Below, in pieces: positions 18,381 to 25,574 of a DNA stretch of 64,000 nucleotides. Where the stretch lies: positions 1-64,000 of the forward strand of contig CATJXY010000050.1 of NCBI GenBank assembly GCA_949744505.1. The letters are read 5' to 3'. Below the pieces are notes generated by a model. That model worked only from the letters and a program-made list of their open reading frames with translations, searched no databases and was not told where the DNA came from. Numbering within the stretch: position 1 is the first letter of the stretch; every line of letters begins with the position of its first letter. Made by a program: the position numbers and the translations under genes. The DNA comes from an uncultured Erysipelotrichaceae bacterium (GTDB taxonomy: Bacteria; Bacillota_I; Bacilli_A; Erysipelotrichales; Erysipelotrichaceae).

Positions 18381-19994
18381 TCAAAAGAAAATACTGTTTC
18401 CAACAAATTCTGCTAAAATCGAATTATTCGGAACATGGCTGATATCTCCATCAACAAAGTACTCTAATAAATGTTTCAGTCTATTTGCCTCTAAATATTC
18501 TTTTTCATCAATCCGTATGTCTTCTAAAAGAGGTAACGCGATTTTTTTCAAAACCGTCATTTCATACAACATGCTCGTATTGAAAATATAGTCTGCTTCC
18601 TCTTGGTATGGATAGATATATTTATCTTCTCCCTCTCTTACTTTTTTCCAAGTGTCAATTGTTTCTCTTGCGCTACGATTTCTGAATTGATAATCCCTTA
18701 CCATCCTTCGAATCATACGGTAGTCAGAAGTTGGAATCCGATTGTGATTATCATAGTTCAAATGTGTCAAAGCATTGATATACACTTTGAATTTAAATTC
18801 ATCTGCAATCAATTCCGAGCATCTTGGATTCAAACCATGAATCCCTTCTACTACAAGAACTTCATTTTCTTTAAGTGACTTGGGTTTGCTTTCCCATTTT
18901 CTGATTCCTTCCTTGAAATCATAAATCGGCATCAATACGCTTTCTCCATTTAACAGTTTATTCATTGTCTCATTAAAAAACTTTAAATCAATTGCTTCGA
19001 CATTTTCATAGTCATAACTTCCATCCGGAAGAAGAGGAGTTTTAACACGATCCACATAAAAATCATCTAATGAGATTACAAACGGACTTATTCCCAATAT
19101 TTTCAAGTGAACCGATAAGCGCTTGGAAAAAGTTGTTTTTCCCGCAGAACTCGGACCTGAAATAAGAACCATTTTCTTTTTCGGTCTAGAATCAACAATA
19201 ATTTTTGCAAGTTCCGACAACTTCTTCTCAATCATTGCTTCGCTCATTAAAATCATTTCATCTCTATCACTTTCAAGCACTCTTTTATTTAGCTCAGATA
19301 CAGTAGAAACACCAATCATCTTTCCCCAGCGTTCAAATTCTCGGCAAACTTTTAACAATTTAGGTTGAGGCTTAAATTCTTTTGCATCAGAAAGCCATAT
19401 TCCATCTTCAACCTTCTTTAAATTAAACTTTTTTATATAAGAACAGTCAATAACCATGACTCCATAAAAATAATCATCTATTTTTGCAAGAGTATAAATA
19501 CTACACAGCTTTTTATCACGTATTTTTAACAATTCAGCTTTATCATTCATCTTAAGATTCTCAAAGTGTTTTACCGCCTCTTCCTTACTTACTACATGTC
19601 GTATAATTGGCTCTTTGTCCTCAATCATTTTTTGCATTTTCCGACCAATATTATCAACAACTTCTTCAGTCACTTGTACATTTTCAACCGTACAGAACAA
19701 ACCGGCAGCATAAGAATGATCAATTTTTACCTCTGCATTAGAATAAAGTTGTTTGACAGCACTGATAAATAAAAAACTTAAGCTTCTTTCAAGCATTTGT
19801 TTTGCAACATCTTCCTCTCTTTCAATTAATCTAAGTTTCCCGGATTCTTTTATTTGATAATTCAAATCACGTATTTTCCCATTAAAAATAGCACCGACCG
19901 TATCTGCGGTAAAATTCAGTTCTTCAGCAAGATCCAAGATCTTTACTGGTCCTTCTTTTTCAATTTCTTTTGATTCTGTCATTATTTTTATCAT
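18381..19994 (-). CDS. Uridine kinase-like P-loop protein with an N-terminal ThrRS-like editing domain
   Basis: A 537-residue two-domain protein. The N-terminal half (about 1-260) resembles the TGS/second additional domain of threonyl-tRNA synthetase (a KIDHSYAAGLFCTVENV type segment). The C-terminal half is a uridine kinase/phosphoribulokinase-type P-loop kinase with Walker A LISGPSSAGKTTFSKRL, the substrate-loop VISLDDFYVDR and VVEGIHGLNP. This architecture is known in Firmicutes and Thermotogae as a 'uridine kinase-like' family, with no experimental function that I know. It sits between uridine phosphorylase and pyrR, which favours a nucleoside kinase role. AAGGAG precedes the chosen ATG. 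Confidence 0.82.
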   Translation of the reverse strand: MIKIMTESKEIEKEGPVKILDLAEELNFTADTVGAIFNGKIRDLNYQIKESGKLRLIEREEDVAKQMLERSLSFLFISAVKQLYSNAEVKIDHSYAAGLFCTVENVQVTEEVVDNIGRKMQKMIEDKEPIIRHVVSKEEAVKHFENLKMNDKAELLKIRDKKLCSIYTLAKIDDYFYGVMVIDCSYIKKFNLKKVEDGIWLSDAKEFKPQPKLLKVCREFERWGKMIGVSTVSELNKRVLESDRDEMILMSEAMIEKKLSELAKIIVDSRPKKKMVLISGPSSAGKTTFSKRLSVHLKILGISPFVISLDDFYVDRVKTPLLPDGSYDYENVEAIDLKFFNETMNKLLNGESVLMPIYDFKEGIRKWESKPKSLKENEVLVVEGIHGLNPRCSELIADEFKFKVYINALTHLNYDNHNRIPTSDYRMIRRMVRDYQFRNRSARETIDTWKKVREGEDKYIYPYQEEADYIFNTSMLYEMTVLKKIALPLLEDIRIDEKEYLEANRLKHLLEYFVDGDISHVPNNSILAEFVGNSIFF

Positions 19995-20017
19995 ATTTAC
20001 ACTCCTTTTTATGTCTT

Positions 20018-20046
20018 AAAACACGGCAGATTTCCTACCGTGCTTT
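20018..20046 (-). terminator. Hairpin spanning the udp stop codon
   Basis: On the minus strand AAAGCACGG pairs with CCGTGTTTT around an 11-nt loop that holds the udp stop codon. The U-tract is short. Probably a partial terminator before the kinase gene, which has no clear promoter of its own. Confidence 0.6.
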
Positions 20047-20820
20047 CTTTTTATCATTTTTGATCAATTCCCTTAATGCTTCAATCGCGATTTCAATTGC
20101 TCCGCTTGTATCATGTACTTGATCATTACTAAGTCCAGCTTTTGCCCTTTCTTGATTTGCAACAGCTAAAAATACAGAACCACAGCGAACTCGCAAATAA
20201 CTTGCTACCACAAACAAAGCAGCGCTTTCCATTTCAGAGGCAATAGCCCCACAACGAAGCCATGCATCCCATTTTCTTAAAAGTTCGGAATGATTTGGAA
20301 GTTCTTCTGGTTTGTGTTGTCCATAAAAGGCATCTTTACATTGAACAATTCCAGTATGATACCGTCTTTCTAATTTATCAGCAGCATGAACAAGTGCATT
20401 CACTACGTCTAAATTTGCAACAGCCGGAAACTCAATAGGTGCATATTCTTTACTTGTTCCTTCAAAGCGAATTGCACCGGTCGCAATAACCGCATCTCCA
20501 CCTAAAACCTCTATATCCATTCCCCCACATGTTCCAACACGAATGAATGTATCAGCACCGCATTGTACTAATTCTTCCATAGCAATAGAAGCAGAAGGAC
20601 CTCCAATACCGGTCGAAGTAACAGAAACCTTTACTCCATCTAATTCTCCTGTATAAGTAACATATTCTCTCGAATCAGCAACAAATACAGGATTATCAAA
20701 ATAACTGGCAATCAGCTTACAGCGCTTTGGATCCCCAGGAAGAATAACATATCGCCCAACTTCTCCTTTACCAACACCAATATGATACTGCTTTCCTGAT
20801 CCTTCTGTATAATCAATCAT
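20035..20820 (-). CDS. udp: Uridine phosphorylase
   Basis: A 261-residue nucleoside phosphorylase-I family protein that splits uridine with phosphate to uracil and ribose-1-phosphate. Visible motifs are [18 protein letters not shown], the phosphate-site [25 protein letters not shown], and [12 protein letters not shown] near the nucleoside site. The start at 20820 is preceded by AGGAGG at ideal spacing; an upstream in-frame Met at 20943 would lie ahead of the promoter. It is upstream of the uridine-kinase-like gene and pyrR. Confidence 0.93.
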   Translation of the reverse strand: MIDYTEGSGKQYHIGVGKGEVGRYVILPGDPKRCKLIASYFDNPVFVADSREYVTYTGELDGVKVSVTSTGIGGPSASIAMEELVQCGADTFIRVGTCGGMDIEVLGGDAVIATGAIRFEGTSKEYAPIEFPAVANLDVVNALVHAADKLERRYHTGIVQCKDAFYGQHKPEELPNHSELLRKWDAWLRCGAIASEMESAALFVVASYLRVRCGSVFLAVANQERAKAGLSNDQVHDTSGAIEIAIEALRELIKNDKKKAR

Positions 20821-20872
20821 AAATTTCCTCCTATCTGATATTAAAATTCTTATGTTCTTTTTGTAAGAGAAT

Positions 20873-20901
20873 ATTCTAACACAGTTTTTTATTTTTTTAA
20901 A
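20873..20901 (-). promoter_or_regulatory. Probable promoter of udp
   Basis: Minus strand TTTAAA (20896-20901), 17 bp, TAGAAT (20873-20878). The leader would be about 45 nt. Confidence 0.55.
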
Positions 20902-20979
20902 GTATATTATGTAAGCTCTTACACCTTTTGACATTAAATTCAATAACCTTATTCATCTATTTTAAATTCTATCTTTTTC

Positions 20980-21008
20980 TTTACAATAACATCTTATTGT
21001 GATAAACT
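20980..21008 (+). promoter_or_regulatory. Promoter of tRNA-Trp
   Basis: TTTACA (20980-20985), 17 bp, TAAACT (21003-21008), ending 18 bp before the tRNA. Confidence 0.75.
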
Positions 21009-21026
21009 ATTTAAGCAAGGAAAATT

Positions 21027-21100
21027 AGGGGTGTAGTACAATGGTAGTGCGGCGGTCTCCAAAACCGTTAATGGGAGTTCGATCCTCTCCACCCCTGCCA
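21027..21100 (+). tRNA. tRNA-Trp(CCA)
   Basis: Acceptor stem AGGGGTG/CACCCCT, discriminator G, encoded CCA. The anticodon stem GCGGT/ACCGT holds loop CTCCAAA, giving anticodon CCA. A single-gene transcript with its own promoter and terminator. Confidence 0.96.
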
Positions 21101-21139
21101 TTAAAAAAGATATATTCTATTTATATATAAAAGTAAAGT

Positions 21140-21170
21140 ACTTTGGTGTAATATTCATCAAAGTTTTTTT
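21140..21170 (+). terminator. Terminator of tRNA-Trp
   Basis: Stem ACTTTGGT/ATCAAAGT (one G-U pair) with an 8-nt loop, then seven T residues on the plus strand. It lies between convergent transcripts and may also stop the minus-strand surface-protein operon, although the U-tract there is weak. Confidence 0.8.
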
Positions 21171-21173
21171 ATG

Positions 21174-21959
21174 TTATTTAACATGTATTATGACAGATAA
21201 AGTTGCCCCATTACATGGAAAGTACTCACTCTCATCAATTGTAGATACTACAAAAGTTAATGCATGGTCTCCATTAGATAAATCATGATATGCATCCCAG
21301 TTTACTTTATTCGCAGGCTTTATATACCCTGTCTCATAAATCAATATATCTTCCTTCATTATTTCATATTTAAAAAGAACCGTATTTCCATTTGGGTTTC
21401 CCAATACTATTGATGGTTCACTTTCCGTAACATACAATTCATGATACCCTGGAATTTCGATTCGATCATCCTCAAAATCATTAACATTTCCTTCTTGATG
21501 TATTACTCCATTCCAATTATCTTCATCTTCAACAACAAAATCGGCATGTTCTTTTTGAGTAAAGCATGTTGCTTCCCAATCACCAATCACAAAAAAAATC
21601 AGGCAACTAAGAAATAGGACTCCAAGAAAAATAACAAACAAAAAATTCCATGAACGATATTCAATAAATTCATGTTCATTTAATTGAAAATAGCCTTTTA
21701 AAAATCCTTTTTCTTTTACTTTACCAAGATAAAATTCATTTTTATTTTTACAGTCAGAAAACGGTAATTCAATTAAAAAATCGGCTTTATATTCATTGCC
21801 TTCTGTCACTTTTTTTAATTGTGTTCCACCCACAACAACAATTTTTGAATATTTTTTCATCACTTGATTCATTTCTCTTTTAGAAATAAAGTATATACTT
21901 TCTTTTTGTTTTCTGACTTTTTTATTTCCAAATGATATCACTTTGCATTGCTTATTCAT
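21174..21959 (-). CDS. Membrane-anchored protein of unknown function, surface-locus companion
   Basis: A 261-residue protein I cannot assign to a named family. The first 105 residues are basic and probably cytoplasmic; one strong transmembrane segment follows (WNFLFVIFLGVLFLSCLIFF). The remaining 130 residues would be outside the cell and end in a beta-rich module (VLFKYEIMKEDILIYETGYI...NWDAYHDLSNGDHALTFVVS). Such exposed modules often accompany small secreted beta-sandwich proteins in gut Firmicutes. Only two bases separate it from the upstream gene, whose stop region supplies the ribosome site, so the two are cotranscribed. It may anchor or assemble the secreted products. Confidence 0.6.
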   Translation of the reverse strand: MNKQCKVISFGNKKVRKQKESIYFISKREMNQVMKKYSKIVVVGGTQLKKVTEGNEYKADFLIELPFSDCKNKNEFYLGKVKEKGFLKGYFQLNEHEFIEYRSWNFLFVIFLGVLFLSCLIFFVIGDWEATCFTQKEHADFVVEDEDNWNGVIHQEGNVNDFEDDRIEIPGYHELYVTESEPSIVLGNPNGNTVLFKYEIMKEDILIYETGYIKPANKVNWDAYHDLSNGDHALTFVVSTIDESEYFPCNGATLSVIIHVK

Positions 21960-21961
21960 AA

Positions 21962-23107
21962 TTAGCTCCCTTCTAATTCAATTGAAAATAGGAATTCTCC
22001 GGTATAACTACCTGCAATCGGAAATTTACATCGCTTCACAATTCCATTTAATTGAACGTTATATGTTTCTTCCGACAACTGCCTTCCATCTATATAAACT
22101 TCAAACATGTTTAAAAATTCATGTTCCAACCAATTCTCTCCATCAAGAAAAAAAACATTTGTAGAAGTATAAATATCTTGATGTTGTGTATGAAATAAGT
22201 CAAAGAAACCAAACTCATTAATTCCCTTTATCGAAACATGTAACAATTGTCCTCTCGGAATTGAGCCTTTAAATGCAACAACAAAATGTGAATCTTTTTC
22301 CCCTTTGCCATCTAAAGTGATTATTTTTGGAATACTAATATAAAACTCATTATTTTTAATATAAACTGCCTGTATTTCTGCGTCTTCATAAAATCTTATA
22401 TTTTCAAATTCTCTATCCCAACAATCAAATGTCCATCCCATTCTGCTTGGTTGTTTCGGTACATCTAAATACAATTTTGCAAGTTCTACATTGTCACACC
22501 ATGACATATCTTCTGCACAAACCCACTTCAACCGAGAAGTTGTTTCAAGTATTTGCGCATCTATCAAACTGCCATCCCAATCGATAAATCGGATAACAAC
22601 TTCAAGACGATCATCGTTTCCATCAGGAACATCAATTCTATTTGCTTCTCCTTCACCAATCTTATCTTGGATGATATAAATTACCAACCCGCTAATTCCT
22701 TCGTATCCACTTCCCACTAATGATAATGGCGGTAATGACATAAGTATATCATCAAATCCACCTATTGGAACAAAGATCCAATCAGTATTCCAATAACCAT
22801 ACCCAACAACTTTCCATCCATTTTCTATCTCTTCCTCTGTAAATAAGATTTGTGGAAAAATATCCTCTGTCACAAGTTTTTCACGTTCATTTTCAGGAAC
22901 GAGATATGTTTCAAACTCAAGAGTTCCTATATCCGTTTCTTTTGTATATCCATTCCCCCACTGCACGTAATCAAGCATTTCTGCCAAATGAAATTGAATT
23001 AAACATATTTCTTCTTGATAAGACGTTTCCTCTTCGGCATTGATTTTTATTAATAAAATACCCGAACAAATCAAAATAAACAAAAAAATCACTAAACTCT
23101 TTTTCAT
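21962..23107 (-). CDS. Secreted protein with InlB-type repeat and pilin-like beta-sandwich domain
   Basis: A 381-residue exported protein. A signal peptide is evident (KKSLVIFLFILICSGILLIKINA). The middle (about 180-255) matches an InlB-B/Listeria-Bacteroides repeat: VVIRFIDWDGSLIDAQIL ... GWTFDCWDREFENIRFYEDA ... IQAVYI. The C-terminal part (about 258-381) starts FYISIPKIITLDGKGEKDS, nearly the same as a segment in the neighbour at 23195-23848, and ends with an AGSYTGEFLFSIEL strand. No LPXTG or SLH anchor is visible. Function unknown; probably a surface or fibrillar component. Confidence 0.65.
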   Translation of the reverse strand: MKKSLVIFLFILICSGILLIKINAEEETSYQEEICLIQFHLAEMLDYVQWGNGYTKETDIGTLEFETYLVPENEREKLVTEDIFPQILFTEEEIENGWKVVGYGYWNTDWIFVPIGGFDDILMSLPPLSLVGSGYEGISGLVIYIIQDKIGEGEANRIDVPDGNDDRLEVVIRFIDWDGSLIDAQILETTSRLKWVCAEDMSWCDNVELAKLYLDVPKQPSRMGWTFDCWDREFENIRFYEDAEIQAVYIKNNEFYISIPKIITLDGKGEKDSHFVVAFKGSIPRGQLLHVSIKGINEFGFFDLFHTQHQDIYTSTNVFFLDGENWLEHEFLNMFEVYIDGRQLSEETYNVQLNGIVKRCKFPIAGSYTGEFLFSIELEGS

Positions 23108-23125
23108 TTCCTTACCTCTTTTTTT

Positions 23126-23165
23126 AAAAATAGAAGGATTGAAATCTTCATTGACCTCAATCCTT
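23126..23165 (-). terminator. Hairpin between the two secreted-protein genes
   Basis: Minus strand stem AAGGATTGA/TCAATCCTT (9 bp, 14-nt loop) followed by CTATTTTT. Likely a partial terminator that lowers expression of the two downstream genes relative to 23195-23848. Confidence 0.75.
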
Positions 23166-23194
23166 TTAATAACTTCAATTATAAAGGCGATTTT

Positions 23195-23848
23195 CTAATC
23201 CATTTCTAAACTTAAATCTATCAAATCGAAACAAATATTGAATGTTCCCGTATATGCTCCAGGCATCGGTGCCTTTTCATTTTCAATTATGTAATATCCC
23301 ATTCCATCACCATTGTATACATCTTGCGAAATAAGATTCCATCCATAAAATAAAGTCAATGAATCCGTATACGAACTAATGCTTGCATTAAACTTCTGCC
23401 GCTCGTCTCGGGTATTGATAAGTTCAAAATTTGAACTTGGAGTCGATGTGACTGCATAATTAGGAACCAGTGCTCCTTTTACACCTACTATAAATCCACT
23501 TTCTTTTTCTCCTGTTGCATCTAATGTGATAATTTTTGGTATACTGACAGTAAATTCCGACGCCAAAGAAGCATAAACCTCGACTTCATAAGATTCTTGA
23601 TACTCTGAAATATTAACAATTTGTGTAGCTTTTTTATCTTGAAATTCATCTGTTCCTTCTAATTCCACTTCATGAAGACTGTCATCAATAGAATTTCCAT
23701 CCCACGACTCACTTGGAGTTGAATTATTTTCATCACCCAAATAATGTTCTCCAAGTGTTTGAGCAAAAGCATTAATTCCCGTATTTCCTACCACTGTCAT
23801 TGCAACAATATTCCCCAGCACATAATTCACCATTTTTTTCTTCAACAT
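23195..23848 (-). CDS. Small secreted pilin-like/surface beta-sandwich protein
   Basis: A 217-residue protein with an export signal (KKKMVNYVLGNIVAMTVVGNTGINAFAQ). After an acidic linker, residues about 93-217 form one beta-rich domain opening with FTVSIPKIITLDATGEKES and closing with GAYTGTFNICFDLIDL. The same layout (IPK..TLD at the front, G.YTG.F at the end) is seen in the C-terminal part of the next gene. This type of short, anchorless secreted protein is frequent in anaerobic Firmicutes, but I know no established function. AGGAGG precedes the ATG. It is the first gene of the operon, behind an unusual leader. Confidence 0.65.
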   Translation of the reverse strand: MLKKKMVNYVLGNIVAMTVVGNTGINAFAQTLGEHYLGDENNSTPSESWDGNSIDDSLHEVELEGTDEFQDKKATQIVNISEYQESYEVEVYASLASEFTVSIPKIITLDATGEKESGFIVGVKGALVPNYAVTSTPSSNFELINTRDERQKFNASISSYTDSLTLFYGWNLISQDVYNGDGMGYYIIENEKAPMPGAYTGTFNICFDLIDLSLEMD

Positions 23849-23887
23849 ATTTTCCTCCTAGTAACTGAAAATTTTTCTATATTCCAA

Positions 23888-23916
23888 ATAAAAAACTTGA
23901 TTAGTTTCTAATCAAG
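23888..23916 (-). terminator. Leader terminator 3 ahead of the secreted-protein operon
   Basis: Perfect 9-bp stem CTTGATTAG/CTAATCAAG with a 3-nt loop, then six T residues on the minus strand. It lies 40 nt upstream of the start codon at 23848, between promoter and gene. Confidence 0.85.
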
Positions 23917-23956
23917 CAATAATTCAAGCAATGTAATCTTTTTCAATTTAAGGCTA

Positions 23957-23974
23957 TTAATACTCTACATTCAT
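23957..23974 (-). CDS. Putative 5-codon leader ORF (MNVEY)
   Basis: ATG-AAT-GTA-GAG-TAT-TAA follows GAGGTG at 7-nt spacing inside the leader, between terminator hairpins 2 and 3. It is too short to identify by homology. The position suggests a translated leader peptide that could couple ribosome movement to terminator 3. An overlapping 12-codon frame (23943-23981) has a badly spaced ribosome site and is less likely. Confidence 0.35.
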   Translation of the reverse strand: MNVEY

Positions 23975-23991
23975 TAAGCATCACCTCTTTC

Positions 23992-24019
23992 AAAATAAAA
24001 AGACAGTATAAAACTGCCT
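23992..24019 (-). terminator. Leader terminator 2
   Basis: Minus strand stem AGGCAGT/ACTGTCT (7 bp with one G-U), 5-nt loop, then TTTTATTTT. Confidence 0.7.
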
Positions 24020-24026
24020 TATACAT

Positions 24027-24052
24027 AAAAAAACACATGAAATTATTCATGT
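24027..24052 (-). terminator. Leader terminator 1
   Basis: Minus strand stem ACATGAA/TTCATGT (7 bp), 4-nt loop, then G and seven T residues. It begins about 20 nt after the predicted transcription start. Confidence 0.75.
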
Positions 24053-24077
24053 ATTTACATACTATTTGATATTAATT

Positions 24078-24106
24078 ATTTTATCATTTAACTTTTTCTT
24101 TGTAAA
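24078..24106 (-). promoter_or_regulatory. Promoter of the secreted-protein operon
   Basis: Minus strand TTTACA (24101-24106), 17 bp, TAAAAT (24078-24083). The leader from the start near 24071 to the first gene is about 220 nt. Just upstream, AAATCAG occurs twice on the plus strand (24121 and 24139, 18 bp apart), a possible activator site. Confidence 0.75.
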
Positions 24107-24377
24107 GAGAAAATGAGAGAAAATCAGATTTTGCTACGAAATCAGAATTTTATAATCTATATGTTTAGAAACAATAAAATTCAATATTTTTCAAGACCTT
24201 TCAAATAAAAATTTTCTTAAAAAACATAGATATCTTAATCACATAGAATCATTGAATCTTTTAGTTATTCTAACACACTATTCTATCCTCTCTATAGAAT
24301 GAGTAGTAAGCATTCTAAAATTAAAATATTTATTAGTTTATCCCATAAAGTTCTCATATGTTTTTATAAATATAAAA
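24107..24377. other. Non-coding AT-rich stretch
   Basis: The part of the 634-bp gap (23849-24482) that lies between the secreted-protein promoter and the lipoprotein terminator. Apart from the AAATCAG direct repeats at 24121 and 24139 I see no ORF with a ribosome site, no RNA fold and no convincing promoter. Confidence 0.5.
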
Positions 24378-24424
24378 GAGTCCAACTGAATTGAGGAATA
24401 TTATCCTCATTAATTGAACTCTCA
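24378..24424 (-). terminator. Terminator after the lipoprotein gene
   Basis: A long imperfect minus-strand hairpin: GAGTTCAATTAATGAGG opposite CCTCAATTCAGTTGGACTC, followed by TTTTATATTT. Confidence 0.75.
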
Positions 24425-24482
24425 TGATGTAATATCTTATATCAATTTAGACTTTCATCAATTACAATAACTATAGGTATTT

Positions 24483-25352
24483 CTATCCAATAGAATAAAC
24501 AGCTACAACTTTTGCACGAATAGCCATAGAATTTATACCAAAGGCTTCTTTATCAGCCTCACTTAATGCCTCATACTCAGCTAAAGTCATAGAAGGAGCT
24601 GTTTCTTCGCCATCTTTTTTAGTACCATTAACTTTTGTTAAATCTTTATCTATTTCACACTCAACACGTGCACCAGCATTTCTAGAGCCAACCCCCATCT
24701 TTAAAGAATTAGTTGGATCATATTCATAATAACTAACTAAAATTGGACTACCATTTAAAATATTGGATACAGTTTCTGTATAAGCCATAACGGTTCCAGA
24801 CAATAATACTTTGCTTGCATCATTTTCATCATTAACAAAATTCAAGCCAAAAACTGCTACATTTGGTTCACCCTCAGCATTTACAGTAACTAATGTTGTC
24901 GTCCCTAATGAATTTTTAGATTCTTTTATACTATATTTTTTTCCATCATTTGGAAATAAATCAGAAACAAATTCAGCTTTCTCAAGCTTTACAGCTTCTT
25001 CTAGAGTGCTAACACCTGCTTCATCTTCAACCCATTCATAAATCCAATATTTTTCTACCTTTCGATTAACTAAGTCTTGTGCTGTACGAATTGTAGGAGC
25101 AATACTGTCATTCACATAAAGTGGATCTCCACTGGCACCAGTTTGAATATCAAGGGTTGGATCTGTTGATTCAAATTCATAATTTTTTTCATTCGGATTT
25201 GTATAAGAGTATTCAATTCCTGCTAACTTAACTTGCTGTTCAAATGTTAAAGGTTCAATTGAAACAGGATTTGTTTCATTTGTTGAAGTGGTTGTGTTTG
25301 AGCATCCTGCCATCAAAAGCATAGCACACAAAATCATTAAAAGTTTTTTCAT
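24483..25352 (-). CDS. Lipoprotein of unknown function
   Basis: A 289-residue protein with a clear lipoprotein signal: basic start, hydrophobic core and lipobox LMAG-C at residues 13-17 (MKKLLMILCAMLLMAGCSN). A Ser/Thr/Asn-rich linker follows. I do not recognise the mature domain, which has no obvious catalytic motif and is moderately acidic. It would be tethered to the outer face of the membrane. It has its own strong promoter with a 170-nt leader and its own terminator, so it is a single-gene unit. GAGG precedes the ATG. Confidence 0.75.
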   Translation of the reverse strand: MKKLLMILCAMLLMAGCSNTTTSTNETNPVSIEPLTFEQQVKLAGIEYSYTNPNEKNYEFESTDPTLDIQTGASGDPLYVNDSIAPTIRTAQDLVNRKVEKYWIYEWVEDEAGVSTLEEAVKLEKAEFVSDLFPNDGKKYSIKESKNSLGTTTLVTVNAEGEPNVAVFGLNFVNDENDASKVLLSGTVMAYTETVSNILNGSPILVSYYEYDPTNSLKMGVGSRNAGARVECEIDKDLTKVNGTKKDGEETAPSMTLAEYEALSEADKEAFGINSMAIRAKVVAVYSIG

Positions 25353-25462
25353 TTTTTCCTCACTTTCTGCATTTGATTTAAAAAGAAATATGTTTAATCA
25401 TTGATTTATTGATTACGCAATACTTTTGTTGAAAAAACCAAAGTGTCAAACAGCATTCTCAA

Positions 25463-25518
25463 TTAGATTAAATCATCTAACTTTTTAAATTCATTAAATG
25501 CGAGATAATAAATATCTC
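25463..25518 (-). other. Two hairpins in the lipoprotein leader
   Basis: GAGATA/TATCTC (25502-25518) and TTAGAT/ATCTAA (25463-25480) lie in tandem in the 170-nt leader. Neither has a U-tract. They may affect stability or translation; I could not match them to a known riboswitch. Confidence 0.45.
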
Positions 25519-25528
25519 TACAAGATTA

Positions 25529-25557
25529 ATTATACCCATTTTTTAATACTATATCAA
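25529..25557 (-). promoter_or_regulatory. Promoter of the lipoprotein gene
   Basis: Minus strand TTGATA (25552-25557), 17 bp, TATAAT (25529-25534). It begins 17 bp after the Na/Pi cotransporter stop codon. Confidence 0.8.
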
Positions 25558-25574
25558 TGTTTATTAAATAAAAC

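Noticed and set aside
23943-23981. 12-codon ORF in the secreted-protein leader
   Set aside because: The GAGG is only 2 nt from its ATG; the 5-codon frame 23957-23974 is better spaced.
23849-24106. T-box or c-di-GMP riboswitch in the leader
   Set aside because: I found neither the T-box TGGNACCGCG motif nor the conserved c-di-GMP riboswitch core.
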